The position numbers and the translations under genes are program-made. Shown piece by piece: positions 38,001-45,716 of a DNA stretch of 64,000 nt (the stretch's first letter is position 1; every line of letters begins with the position of its first letter). Below the pieces are notes generated by a model that had not been told where the DNA came from, did no database searches, and saw only the letters and a list, made by a program, of their open reading frames with translations. The stretch comes from Glandiceps talaboti (Eukaryota; Hemichordata; Enteropneusta; Spengelidae): NCBI RefSeq assembly GCF_964340395.1, contig NC_135557.1, forward strand, positions 14,217,161 to 14,281,160, given 5' to 3'.

Positions 38001-41000
38001 AAGTGACATGATATGTCTATACGCTAAACAGTATTGTCCTGTACTTAAATTATAAAATAAGTCCTTGAGGAATGAATTATCATAATCTCATTACTAGATT
38101 ATTTGCTGATGACACAGTATTGATTTCTGGTATATTTACATTAGCATCAGCTGTTCATTGTACACTCAATGAAATATTACATCTACATGGTGGCACATCA
38201 ATAACTCTTTCAATACTGGACAGGTGCTGCTCTGCCAAAATTATGTTACAAAAATTTTACTTTTTCCATAAATTTTCATCTCGGCTAAATTTCATTCTAG
38301 ACTGTAATCATAGGAATAACATTTATTTATGATTTCATACCAAAATTATTTGTGGAAAACTGATCACATCAACGGAAAAATTCTTTTCAGACCTTAGTGA
38401 CAAGAATAATAATTTTTCCAAAAGATTTTCACTAAACTTAATTTCATTTTACACTGAAAACACAGAATCAATGTTCTCTTATGAACATTCGCTGACATGT
38501 TACTGCGATTTCCCAAGTGCAATAACACAGAGCAACACAATACCACGAGTATGTAGTCAATGTAGCAGTACAATACAAGGATAATCTAGTACATAGTACT
38601 ATTAGTAGATATTGGTACATACAAAACAGCTAATAGCGATGCTCCTGGGGACTGGTGAGAGAGTCTAGGGTAAAACCTGCAACATTGGAATCATTATTGA
38701 CAACCACAGAACAATGTAACTTCACAGCTATTGTTTAGCAGTATACCCAGGAAGTTACCGCATAGTGTGCAGTTTTGACACGATTTTTTGGTGAGGTTGA
38801 TATTTGTCAGAAGAGTGAAATGAAATGCGTAATATCGGGTACAGACTGCAAAACTGGAATCATGACAATAATGGAATGAAGATGATAAACCAGAAATGGT
38901 GTCTACAATTAGTTTACTGTTAAATGTAAATGTCACTTCTTTTATATATTCAAGTGGTTTTTTTTTTGCTATAAAAAAAGTTTGGAAACCCCCCAAAATA
39001 GAGAGGAAGAAGTAAGTAAAACTGACATAATGTACCGATACATTTGCATCATAATTTTGTTCGGAACCCTCTTACAGCAAATGACTCGGAAACTCGGATA
39101 GATTTTACCTATTTTTACCAGCCTTAGTGACTAGCTATACAGGAGGCCGTATGGTTTCATAACTGTCAAATGTCATTGAAATCTAATATTGTAATGAGGC
39201 TACATTGGTTTATTTATATCTATTTCCTTGTATATTGTCAGGTTGTTGTTTTTCCAATTTTTATTCAAAACGACAATATACGACTCTACGAGGCAATCGT
39301 GCTGGACTACCACATCAGATTTTAATCAGATTGACTGCACATCTGGCTACAGTGTACATACACTATTTAGCACAGTTATATGTACCATTCGATAGTCACC
39401 AGTAAACAATGCAAGGCCAGCTACAACCTCGAGGACAACACTGATCTCAACAACAGAGAAAGCAAAACTGTACTAACTTGAAAACTCAATACTATCCAGT
39501 TCATCAACAGCATCAAAAAGTTCTTCTGGTATTGTCCCATTCTTCATTTTGGTGTGAGGAATCATAAGGGCCTGACTTTTGGGAAATTGTTGATGTGGCA
39601 TGATGTCTGTTTATATAGGTGGCAATTAGCTGAGAGTTGTGTAACAGTGGTTGTACATACACTGAATGATGTAGTTAACCACTGTGTTATAGGCTTTTAT
39701 ACTGCGTCAATGAGCATAGGTCAATGGACTGAATGGGGGGTATGTTGCAATAGCTAATGGCCACACTGGTTCCATATTTTGTTTCTCATTATTATCCCAC
39801 ACTTTTTTTTTCAGAAGTTTAACACAGACTATATGAGTGAATTATGACTACATACAAGAATAGTACACTCTGATTGGTTAAAAAAAATATGGGAAAATGT
39901 TATTATTAGCTGTTTTATTGATGATTATGATACAAAAATGTGGTGGCAAGCTTCTGAAATTAAGAGTGTCGTGGGTCACCATTGCAGACAATGTGAGCTT
40001 TATAGAATGAATCATTGAATGGTGGGGTTGTTGGTCAAAATGGTGAACAGTGGCAATTTCTTGTTAGCAGGGAACAGAGGAACACTACATTTGCATATGG
40101 CACAGGAAAATATTGCAAAATTAGGCCTAATAAAAAAAAATTGTATGGTTCCGATTACGCTCAATTTTAGAATAGGTGGGGTAGGTAGATTTTTTATTTT
40201 AATTCATTATATATTTTTTCCCACATGAGTGTCTAGTTCAGGTTTTCCATTGTTTTCCAAATGGTCTCTGTGTTGTTTATTTCTTCCTATCAGATGTACA
40301 GCTATTACAGATTGGAAGAATAGTTTTATATTGTCTTTTTATGTTGATGTCAGTTTAAGAATCCACTATTTCTCTAGACTGTAAGATACGTCGTGACGTT
40401 TCGCCCGTCACGGCGTACCTTACAGACTACCATTTCTCGTGAGACTTCACAATTTTTGCGATTTTATCATTTTTTTAGGGTTGAAAAGCTAAGTGGGGTC
40501 AGGTAACCAGAACCAAACAATTATTTTTTTAGGCCAATTTATCAAATTATGTTTGGAAAAAAATTAACGAACATGGCAAAATCTAATAAAATAAAAGTTT
40601 AGCAAATTTCTCATTTTATTTTTTATAAGTGAATTTAGTTCAATGGCTAATACTAGTAATAAGTAAGCACCTGAGATTGAGAAACAAGAAATTCGTTTTG
40701 TATGGCTGTGTTTACATTGATCTACCAGCTGTTAGGTATGTGTCAATAATGACTCCTGACTGACCCTATTTTTAAGGATACTGAACACCATGTTTACGTT
40801 GTTACAAAAACCCTTGTCGTGTTTAATATTAAGAAAGGAATCTATGCCACAAAGGTGTCAAAAGGGACACAGTAATAGTGGAAATCTATTACCATTGCCT
40901 GTTTTATTCAGCTAATTATTTATGCTGGCTGCACTCATAAAAGTCATTGTATTTAAATCATATGCAAATTTTATGTAAATTGCAACAACAAACAGATTGG

Positions 41001-43913
41001 ATGATGGGTTATTCAGAAATAAATCATATTGAGTAAGTTGTAAGGGTAGTCTCAAATTATCACATTTAGAAAATAAAATGTGGATAAATTTAAAGGCCAA
41101 AGGTTTTTATTCGGATTAAAATACAGGTTTGAGAAACCAGTTGTTTGGCAGAAAACTGAAATATTGTTCTAGAACAAAAGGAACAACCCCATGTGACAGT
41201 AGTGTAATACTTACACACAAAGTGTAAAATACATGAAATACAACCATTGCCTTCTCCCCCCCCCAAAAAAAAACAAACAAACAAACAAACAAACAAACAA
41301 ACAAAATACAAACAAAATACAAACAAAACACAAACAAACATACTAAGCATTCCAAAACCATGGGCTTAAAGCATAGGGATTTAACCCTTTCATTCCTCGA
41401 GACGACATTGGAATAAATAGAAACTTGATTGTAAGAACATTTTCTAAAATTTAAGAATATTACTTCATTGGGAAGTAATATTTCTTGAATTCTGGTCTAA
41501 AATAAAGTTGATCTTTTTCCAAAAATTACAGAGAAACAAGAATTTTTGTTCAAAAATTTTGGCAGGAAAGTTTCTAGTCCTGAAAGGGTTAAAGTTTTCA
41601 AGTCTGTCTCTGATTAGTCTGGATGTCAACATGGTCTCTAACTAAACCATGTCTGGTCAAAGTCCCTCAATCAGCACAAAAAGTCAAAAAGTTGTTCATC
41701 CAATCAGTGAACCCCAACTGCTGTAGTGATGTAGACAGTGTATAAGTAGCATCCTGAGCTGACAAATATACCATATTTGGACATTACATAACTGTCCAAT
41801 AAACACATACTTTATGAGGGACTGTCTGTGTTATTGGTTAGAATTTTGTGATTGATTAACAAAGACATGATGTTAATGACTGTGTGGGTGGCTGTGGATG
41901 AATTTTAAATTGTGCCTCATGCATCTCAGGACTTCTAGAGTAACGACTTTGACTAGATACTCCGCTACGACTGAAGGTGTAAATCTTAAGGATACCATAT
42001 TGGGGCTAGACTAGTCTCTGATGTCTTAGAAAGTTCGAGAGATGTGACTCAGCAAATCAGAAAGTATGACCTCCCGGTATCATATGACATGTTATGTAGT
42101 TTAATCATAATTATTGTAAACATGAATTTATCTGAAGAATGGTGAGAATGTCTTGGTATCTAAGGTTACGATATGACTGCTGTATGAGTCAATATTTTAA
42201 TGCATTTTATTCAATTTTATCACTTGAAGCTGATAGTGATACTGTGAAAGACATACAGGAAACACATACATTGCCAAAACTGAGTCATTTATAGTTGCAC
42301 TAACTACAACTGGAACATTTCTTTAATTTTAAAACTGTTTTTTTTTTTAGATATAATGACTTACTTGCAATATTGTACACCTGATCATTATCAAATTAAA
42401 GGGGCACAGGCCGAGTTCAGATGGTTTTTTGGATGCCATTTTTGTTGCCTAGGAAGTATTCCATAGTGTATTCTACCATAGACCCTACACCAGGGTAGGG
42501 TCTATGATTCTACTTACTGAAGCACACTCATTCATTACTTGATACTGGTATAACTCAATCCTGGTATTTAGATATAATAAGTGAAAAGATTTGATGACAT
42601 AATTGTTGGTATGTATCAACAAATCTGAGGAAATCCCTGTCATTACATGAACAATGCATGTGTTTGATGGTTGGTAAAAAGTGACACGTTATGGCTACAT
42701 GAGTCGTTGTAAACACTATACTTGATTAGTTTAGCCATCGTTTCATGTAAAGTATTTTGTATTACTAACCAAAGTAAAAACCATCTAAACTCAGCCTGTG
42801 CCCCTTTAATGATAGCCAAATTTTGTTGTTGTGGGTCAGTATGATGAAAACTGGCATTTCTTGTGAGTCACCACATAGTAAGAGATAGGTGAACACCAAA
42901 TTTTGGTACATCACTAGAAATTGTGTGTCAGTGGCGCATCAAATTGACTTAGAGGGCGCACTACAGGCTGTGTGTGGATAAATATTTCTGTACAGCTGTT
43001 AACAAATTAATACTAGTACATGTATTGTCATTAAATCCGAACAAATTTACATGTTGATATTAAATTTTATTTTTGTATATATGAAAATACATGTATAACA
43101 AAGATGTCCTAAAAATACTCCTTCAAACAACAGGGTTCAAAAATAACAGTAGTCCCATGCCCACAGACTACCAATTCTTGTCATGGGGCTACCATAATTT
43201 ACAGCTGATACAGTGATAGCCTACTCAGGCTATCACTGATTATGTGATCAAGATGGAAGATTTATGGACATGAAAGTATTTTATAACACATATATTTCCG
43301 ATAGAGGAAATGTGTTTTCAGTTCAGGAATATGGGACTACAGGTCACAATCCTTGGGCTACTAATTTCTGAAATCGGTAGCCCACTAGGACTACAAAAGG
43401 AAAAAGTTAACTTCAAGTCCTGAACAAAGTCTCTAAAATTTGACAATGTAATGTTCCATAGAATAGAATCAGTTTGTGATATAGACAAAGTAATCCCTAA
43501 TTTGTATATGAATAGAGATTGCATCTCAGCAGACAACCTTTGTTGGACATTTCTCCCTCATCATCCATAGTTATGAAGTCCTACACACGTTGTCACCTTA
43601 TGACCATGTGACTGACATGTGATCATTTACTGTAAGGCCTAAAAAAAATTATTTAATTCCAGTTACCCAACCCCCCCCCCCCCCCACCTTAGTGACCTAG
43701 TTTTTCACTGTCAACCCTAAATTTTGTTTTGCGTATTTGAGAGAGAAAAATTAATGAAATCTTGAAACATTGTGAAGTCTCACAAGAAATAGTGGGTGTA
43801 GAAACATCAACTTAAAAAAAAAACAATGTAAAAACTGTTTTACCTTATTAACAAAGTTACATTTAATTCAAATGTAAAAATATGTTTTGATACAGCCAGA
43901 CATTGATTTGGCC

Positions 43914-43954
<41 letters not shown>

Positions 43955-45716
43955 GTGACATTAATATTAGTATGTTAATACATGTATTGTTATATACATA
44001 CATGTATAAAAAGTTAATCACATGCTTCTCTCAAAAATAACTATAGAGGGCAGGCTCTTGTAACAATCATGAAATTCTCCACTTAGCATGAACAAATTTA
44101 TAAGAGCTCAGTGTATTGAAAGTACCTATGACAAAATAATATCACTAGACACACAAAAGCTTAACAAACAAACAAACAAATTAATTTTATTTGTATTGAT
44201 ATTGATATTGATATTGATTTAAACTGATATGATGCATGTAACATGCCACTACTAGTACTACCAGTATGGTTGAGTAGACAAGGTGAGTGTATACATGTAG
44301 GTCCATGTATGCCATATTTGGTATGTTCAGTACGGCTTATTTGTTATGATTGATCAAAGCTTGTTGGTTGGCTGGTTGATTGATTGATTCATGTGTTTGT
44401 TCATTTATCAAAACATATACAATACTTATGGTGAATTTATGTAAATTTTGAAATAAACAATATAATTTATGGTACATACAATAACATGTATTTCAAATTT
44501 TGAAATAAACAGAATATATAATTTATGGTACACGCATGTATTTCAAATTCTCACACCACATCCTTGTGAGACTGAAAGAACTTTGTTACATGTATCAGTT
44601 AACAGGTGAGGACAGTGAGTGGGTAATATCAGAGAACGAAAGATGAACACTTTTACACTTTAGTAGATATATGTCAACCTGGTCATAGTGGTGTGATTCT
44701 TGTTACCAACAGTGTTATTGGGGTAATAAAAACAAATAGATACTGAATGCATTGATTATCTAACAGTCAATGCTTTCAATGGTAAATTCTGTACCATCTT
44801 TTCACCGTGTGCAAATACTATCCTATTGTATGGAGTGAATGCAGTAAATATGTGTACACAGAGAGGGTATTGTGTACCCAAAGACCTCACTCTCTGGCTC
44901 GACAATGTCACTTGCCAAGATGTCAAGTCAGATAGCCATTTCTCTGGGCTATAGTTAGTGTGTGATATTTTACATTTATGCAGTTATGTTCTTACATAGT
45001 TAATAAACTATCTCTGTCTAGCTCTGAAATCTAGATTCGATATAGCTAAACCTCAAAATTGTGGACCTCAAAAAAATGTCTACTACGGTTGTTGTTTTTT
45101 TGTTATGTGTTTACACAATTTATAATAAACTTAACTTTGTCTTTGAAATTTACCTACATTCGATTTAGCTACACGTTAAAATTGCAGACTTAAAAAATCA
45201 TGTCTACTATTATATGGTCTATTAGTACTTGTATTATTAGGTCGTCGAAATTCTTTTGATACAGCAATTTGTGTTTATTTGAGACCGGAATATTTCCAAT
45301 TATTGTGATTTCTGGACGCATTACCGTAATACTGAAGTGTGACATCTAAATCGTTTCGGATGTATTAACAAATTTGCGAATTATTAGTTCACAAACGGGA
45401 AGTTACAGTAATGATTGAAACGACTACATGACACTCTACCGGTTACGCCCATCCCTGTATTTTATGAAAGCATGGAAGTACCACAATACAACACTGTGTT
45501 GTACATCCATGTTTGTTTGATCAAGTTGAAAGTGTTTTTGAAATGTTTGGGAACTATGTATGCATGTATGCCTGATCGATGAGAACCGTTGTGTCAAATG
45601 TGCAAAAAAAGAAGCTAGAATTACTTACGTGGCGAATATTCCGACAGTGATTTCGCCCTCCGCATGCTTCGACCATCATTAACATCGATGGTTAACGGTT
45701 TCTTCTTTTCGTCCAT
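11124..45716 (-). CDS. AMPD2: AMP deaminase (AMPD2-like), 17 coding exons joined
   Basis: AMP deaminase hydrolyses AMP to IMP and ammonia in the cytosol as part of the purine nucleotide cycle. The rebuilt exons are 45629-45716, 28380-28599, 24318-24374, 21786-21939, 20325-20520, 19740-19968, 18139-18268, 17537-17662, 16694-16756, 16254-16385, 15302-15465, 14730-14856, 13941-14104, 12994-13114, 12432-12605, 11919-12029 and 11124-11288. They total 2421 nt (806 aa plus stop) and every junction keeps phase. Vertebrate AMPD2/3 are of similar length. Visible motifs, in order: [10 protein letters not shown] and YEFPEE (AMPD2-type N terminus), [17 protein letters not shown], the metal-binding [86 protein letters not shown] and [13 protein letters not shown]. 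The N-terminal third is divergent and acidic, as is usual in the family, and the catalytic half is highly conserved. AMPD2 is chosen over AMPD3 because of the N terminus; the gene may be an invertebrate pro-orthologue of several vertebrate copies. No convincing polyadenylation signal was identified. Confidence 0.93.
11508..11957 (-). repeat. 45-bp minisatellite made of an exon end plus 5' splice donor, 10 units
   Basis: Units start every 45 bp from 11508 to 11913. On the coding (minus) strand each unit is the final 35 nt of the AMPD exon (through MSGFPHE) followed by GTAAGTAT and two more bases. The unit at 11913-11957 is the authentic exon end, and nine further copies extend into the intron. 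Only the outermost copy (11508) has lost the GT (reads ATAAGT), so nine donors are intact. Copies are almost identical, which points to recent or homogenised expansion. Reading through any donor gives E-V-S-I-stop. Confidence 0.97.
11919..12029 (-). CDS. AMPD2: AMPD coding exon 16 with amplified donor
   Basis: 37 codons: [20 protein letters not shown], then [17 protein letters not shown], phase 0 at both ends. It matches the family block [23 protein letters not shown]. The acceptor is TTTCCCAAG. The donor GTAAGT at 11918-11913 is the first of a series: the last 35 nt of this exon plus the donor are repeated in tandem downstream in the intron (see 11508-11957). Confidence 0.97.
12160..12420. 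repeat. G-rich imperfect repeat in AMPD intron
   Basis: GACAACACTCAT(T/C)ATTAAAGGGGG repeated three times, then GGGGTGCAACAGTC repeats. Between AMPD exons 15 and 16. Confidence 0.75.
12432..12605 (-). CDS. AMPD2: AMPD coding exon 15 (catalytic SLSTDDP)
   Basis: 58 codons from [20 protein letters not shown] through [20 protein letters not shown] to [16 protein letters not shown]. The STDDP motif carries the catalytic and zinc-binding aspartates. Acceptor TTGCAG, donor GTACAG. Phase 0 at both ends. Confidence 0.98.
12785..12832. repeat. (GT)n microsatellite
   Basis: About 20 GT units in an AMPD intron; a second run at 13243-13290 lies just upstream of exon 14. Confidence 0.97.
12994..13114 (-). 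CDS. AMPD2: AMPD coding exon 14 (catalytic HxGEAG)
   Basis: One base plus 40 codons: [20 protein letters not shown], then [20 protein letters not shown]. It holds the zinc-ligand His and the catalytic Glu of the H-x-G-E-A-G motif. The residue after His is Ser (codon 13075-13077), where vertebrate AMPD1-3 have Cys. Acceptor ATTCAG, donor GTTAGT. Confidence 0.96.
13941..14104 (-). CDS. AMPD2: AMPD coding exon 13
   Basis: 54 codons plus two bases: [46 protein letters not shown]. The [10 protein letters not shown] block is a hallmark of AMP deaminase. The split Lys codon is completed by the first base of the exon at 13114. Acceptor CTTACAG, donor GTAAGT. Confidence 0.97.
14123..14625. repeat. 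79-bp minisatellite in AMPD intron
   Basis: Units start at 14123, 14202, 14281, 14360, 14439 and about 14533. The first five are spaced exactly 79 bp. Core: ACAATAACAAGACATGGCTT ... AATGACCTTGAAAGTGAAGG. It begins 19 bp upstream of the exon at 14104, so it reaches the polypyrimidine/branch region of that acceptor. Confidence 0.93.
14730..14856 (-). CDS. AMPD2: AMPD coding exon 12
   Basis: One base plus 42 codons: [20 protein letters not shown], then [17 protein letters not shown] and CFLQH. Its acceptor (TCTCACACAG) and the first exon bases are triplicated in the upstream intron (see 14851-14998). Donor GTAAGT. Confidence 0.97.
14851..14998 (-). repeat. Triplicated 3' splice acceptor, 56-57-bp units
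   Basis: The sequence around the acceptor of the AMPD exon at 14730-14856 is repeated twice more upstream. Equivalent acceptor positions are 14856, 14912 and 14969. Each unit carries a pyrimidine tract, ACACAG and the exon-start bases TGACAT, plus TTGA/GATT tetranucleotides. The unit lengths 56 and 57 are such that either distal acceptor adds 56 or 113 nt and shifts the frame. Confidence 0.88.
15302..15465 (-). CDS. AMPD2: AMPD coding exon 11
   Basis: 54 codons plus two bases. Contains [29 protein letters not shown] and [10 protein letters not shown]. The split codon completes Phe with the next exon (PRLF-DIYRTKK). Donor GTAAGT. A long GA-rich microsatellite follows immediately upstream in the intron (15530-15920). 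Confidence 0.97.
15535..15915. repeat. (GA)n / (GACA)n microsatellite
   Basis: About 90 bp of near-pure GA followed by interrupted GACA/GAGA tracts. It generates long Ser/Leu/Cys-rich or Arg/Glu-rich frames on both strands that have no coding meaning. Confidence 0.98.
16254..16385 (-). CDS. AMPD2: AMPD coding exon 10
   Basis: 44 codons: [20 protein letters not shown], then [10 protein letters not shown] and GKFFAQLIN. This is the substrate-site segment HRFDKFN-KYNP conserved in all AMP deaminases. Acceptor TTTACAG, donor GTAAGT. Confidence 0.97.
16694..16756 (-). CDS. AMPD2: AMPD coding exon 9
   Basis: 21 codons, [20 protein letters not shown] followed by A. Equivalent to the vertebrate segment ending YDL(S/T)VD-LDVHA. 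Acceptor TCCAG, donor GTGAGT. Both ends fall between codons. Confidence 0.96.
17537..17662 (-). CDS. AMPD2: AMPD coding exon 8 (metal-binding HxH)
   Basis: 42 codons starting [20 protein letters not shown]. The two His of DTHVHA are the first zinc ligands of the adenosine/AMP deaminase TIM barrel. It ends in TGRTLSQ. Acceptor CCTAG, donor GTAATG. Confidence 0.97.
17800..17945 (+). mobile_element. Dispersed repeat with internal palindrome (family of three)
   Basis: CCCCATGACATGTCAGTGCAAG through AGAAAACACTGCAAGCACGAG. Related sequence occurs at 21091-21225 and, inverted, at 55500-55625. The two inner arms (TGCTTGCAGTGTTCTCTGCA and its near inverse) could fold. Open frames through it are shared by copies only because the repeat is shared. 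Confidence 0.6.
18139..18268 (-). CDS. AMPD2: AMPD coding exon 7
   Basis: One base plus 43 codons: [20 protein letters not shown], then [20 protein letters not shown] and IRK. Nearly identical to vertebrate AMPD2 in this block. Acceptor TTTTCAG, donor GTAAGG. Confidence 0.97.
19740..19968 (-). CDS. AMPD2: AMPD coding exon 6
   Basis: 75 full codons plus two bases at each end. Contains [39 protein letters not shown] and ALITNGP. The last matches the ALI(I/T)NGP motif just before the first strongly conserved catalytic-domain segment. The split codon with the next exon gives Ile ([13 protein letters not shown]). Donor GTAAGT at 19739-19734. Confidence 0.93.
20094..20150. repeat. (CA)n microsatellite
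   Basis: About 27 CA units in an AMPD intron between exons 5 and 6. Confidence 0.98.
20325..20520 (-). CDS. AMPD2: AMPD coding exon 5
   Basis: 65 full codons beginning [20 protein letters not shown], followed by [12 protein letters not shown] and an acidic tract SDDDEDDDS near the end. Human AMPDs have the related [13 protein letters not shown] helix here. Acceptor CTTCAG, donor GTAAGTAAG. The acidic tract lies in the non-catalytic N-terminal domain. Confidence 0.92.
20851..21015 (+). mobile_element. CAGTGTGCCCTCTAA hAT-type MITE with perfect TSD
   Basis: 165 bp, TIR CAGTGTGCCCTCTAA at both ends. Identical 8-bp flanks GTGACTAC are at 20843-20850 and 21016-21023. An 8-bp TSD and a CAGTG-type terminus are hAT features. 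It lies in an AMPD intron and has no coding capacity. Confidence 0.93.
21091..21225 (+). mobile_element. Second copy of the 17.8-kb repeat
   Basis: ACACCATGACGTGTGAGTGTAAG through GAGAAAACACTGCAAACACGAG, collinear with 17800-17945. It lies in an AMPD intron just after the hAT-type MITE. Confidence 0.6.
21786..21939 (-). CDS. AMPD2: AMPD coding exon 4
   Basis: Encodes [20 protein letters not shown], then [13 protein letters not shown] and [13 protein letters not shown]. The last part matches the FQRVTISG motif shared by AMPD paralogues. The acceptor at 21942-21940 (AAATCAG) is chosen because it is the only one that supplies the single base needed by the two-base phase upstream. The nearer TTTTACAG, at 21931-21929, would break the frame. 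The donor is GTAAGT at 21785-21780. Confidence 0.9.
24318..24374 (-). CDS. AMPD2: Candidate 57-bp AMPD cassette exon
   Basis: A short open segment on the minus strand is framed by an acceptor (CAACTTACAG ending at 24375) and a donor (GTAACT from 24317). Read in the phase left by the 28380 exon it encodes [18 protein letters not shown] without a stop, and it leaves the same two-base phase as it received. It can therefore be included or skipped without changing the frame: 806 or 787 aa. It lies in the variable N-terminal region where family members differ. No conservation evidence is available here. Confidence 0.45.
24780..25130. repeat. CCAGTTCAGACTGGTTCAA-type repeat
   Basis: Six or so 45-60-bp units containing ACCAGTTCAGACTGGTTCAA, CCAGTTTGAAAACAA and ATTTAAATA. 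Shorter related tracts are at 24065-24190 and 37690-37860. The motif is partly self-complementary. Confidence 0.85.
28380..28599 (-). CDS. AMPD2: AMPD coding exon 2
   Basis: Acceptor TTGACAG at 28606-28600 and donor GTAAGG at 28379-28374. The exon encodes 72 full codons, from [11 protein letters not shown] through [16 protein letters not shown] and [11 protein letters not shown] to ERQLSQN. It aligns by eye with the human AMPD2 N-terminal segment (MDGKCKEIAEEL, YEFPEESPIE, LERQISQ), which is the main reason for the AMPD2 label. It starts with two bases of a split codon and ends with two. Confidence 0.9.
29800..30095. repeat. (CA)n/(ACAT)n microsatellite
   Basis: ACACACAT/ACATACAC mixture about 290 bp long, giving spurious His/Thr- and Val/Cys-rich frames. 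In an AMPD intron. Confidence 0.97.
30197..30335. repeat. 28-30-bp tandem repeat
   Basis: TGTACATTTCATTTGAAATTAGGG-type units, four to five copies, immediately 3' of a CA-rich tract. Confidence 0.88.
30672..30847 (+). mobile_element. CAGTGTGCCCTCTAA MITE, diverged copy
   Basis: Same internal order (GATAGCCAAA, GTTGTGAGTCAAA, CTTGTGAGTCA, AAATTTTGGTG, TTAGAGGGCAGACTG). The left TIR is mutated (TAGTGTTTCCTTCTA). The left boundary is approximate. Confidence 0.75.
31025..31515. repeat. (ATGG)n/(ATGA)n microsatellite
   Basis: Nearly 500 bp of ATGG, ATGA and ATGT tetranucleotides. The Ile/His/Ser-rich frames of 178-186 codons on the minus strand are simple-repeat artefacts. Confidence 0.98.
33165..33430. 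mobile_element. SINE-like dispersed repeat
   Basis: TAAGTTGACTGGGGGCACAC, TTTAAGCCACTCAGAAACAAA and AGATTCCAAGCTAGTAACTCTAAC recur in order at 61585-61745. No A/B box could be assigned with confidence, so the class is open. Confidence 0.5.
34308..34599. mobile_element. Foldback MITE, 292 bp (second copy)
   Basis: Ends TAGACTCTTTCACAGTCCTC and GACTGTGAGAGAGTCTA. Arms carry TAATCATTTGTTGACG and its inverse. Same organisation as 4362-4713 with an internal deletion. It lies in AMPD intron 1. Confidence 0.8.
35510..35836 (-). mobile_element. Tandem dimer of the CAGTGTGCCCTCTAA MITE
   Basis: Two head-to-tail copies, the inner junction (about 35670-35700) lacking complete TIRs. Only the outer ends are intact (CAGTGTGTCCTCTAA and GGGCACACTG). 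Flanks GTAACGAT and GTAGCAAT look like one decayed 8-bp TSD, so the dimer probably moved or formed as one unit. Confidence 0.75.
36718..36997 (+). mobile_element. CAGGGCTYGAAATTA MITE, copy 1
   Basis: 280 bp. Left end CAGGGCTTGAAATTAAC, right end AATTTTGAACCCTG. Flanks CTACT and TTACT (4 of 5 identical). Inner arms repeat GGGCTACC / GGTAGCCC-like motifs. Confidence 0.8.
38072..38190 (+). pseudogene. Decayed non-LTR reverse transcriptase fragment (FADD motif)
   Basis: The frame reads [18 protein letters not shown] and then [12 protein letters not shown]. The (Y/F)ADDT block followed by an aliphatic stretch and a LN-I/L helix is the catalytic motif region of LINE reverse transcriptases. No flanking RT domain is preserved, so it is a fossil fragment inside AMPD intron 1. 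Confidence 0.55.
38480..38667. mobile_element. Foldback MITE, right-hand part only
   Basis: Retains the GCTGACATGTTACTGCGA arm and the right end GGTGAGAGAGTCTA; the left TIR is absent. Confidence 0.6.
39478..39547 (-). CDS. AMPD2: Possible alternative first exon of AMPD
   Basis: The reading frame [18 protein letters not shown] followed by SIEFS ends with one leftover base (a) and a GTTAGT donor at 39477-39472. That phase matches the acceptor at 28599 and gives an in-frame Ser before TPPAAF. An in-frame ATG also lies 18 nt upstream (39565). It cannot be internal after the 45629 exon, because that reading frame hits a stop. The acidic helical sequence looks coding rather than random. It could instead belong to an unrelated minus-strand transcript. 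Confidence 0.4.
40121..40537. mobile_element. AGGCCTAA-TIR MITE, copy B, with hairpin insertion
   Basis: Inverse orientation to copy A. It has both ends (TTAGGCCTAA at 40121 and a TTTAGGCC end at 40530-40535). It is longer than the other copies because about 60 bp is inserted inside the conserved CCACTATTTCT segment; the insert forms a 20-bp-stem hairpin at 40379-40425. Confidence 0.75.
41610..41940. mobile_element. Second copy of the 3.1-4.1 kb repeat (empty site)
   Basis: Collinear with 3080-4060 but without the 222-bp element, so it supplies a related empty site. It lies within the long first AMPD intron. Confidence 0.6.
42396..42809. mobile_element. TTAA-flanked MITE with about 33-bp TIRs
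   Basis: Begins TTAAAGGGGCACAGG and ends CCTGTGCCCCTTTAA. The inverted match continues through GAGTTCAGATGGTTTTT. TTAA at both outer ends is the piggyBac-type target. An inner hairpin (TAGACCCTAC / GTAGGGTCTA) lies at about 42477-42508. Confidence 0.75.
42794..42963 (+). mobile_element. CAGTGTGCCCTCTAA MITE copy abutting a TTAA element
   Basis: Contains the family interior (TTTTGTTGTTGTGGGTCAG, TTAGAGGGCGCACT) but the left end is merged with the right end of the element at 42396-42809. The boundary is uncertain by several bases. Confidence 0.6.
43131..43422 (-). mobile_element. CAGGGCTYGAAATTA MITE, copy 2
   Basis: Inverse orientation. Ends CAGGGTTCAAAAATAAC and AGTTAACTTCAAGTCCTG. Perfect 5-bp flanking repeat AACAA on both sides. 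Confidence 0.8.
43635..43840. mobile_element. AGGCCTAA-TIR MITE, copy C (3'-truncated)
   Basis: Starts with AAGGCCTAAA and contains the family core (GTGAAGTCTCACAAGAAATAG), with a poly-C run at about 43672-43685. Similarity ends near 43840, so only the left half remains. Confidence 0.6.
45629..45716 (-). CDS. AMPD2: AMPD first coding exon (distal promoter)
   Basis: The ATG at 45716-45714 opens 29 codons beginning [15 protein letters not shown] and ending [11 protein letters not shown]. One leftover base is followed by a GTAAGT donor at 45628-45623. The leftover c joins the first two bases of the exon at 28599 to make Arg, giving [16 protein letters not shown]. The Ser/Pro-rich basic sequence suits a regulatory N-terminal tail. 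The assignment rests on strand, phase and position: it lies 17 kb upstream with no other gene between. Confidence 0.65.
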
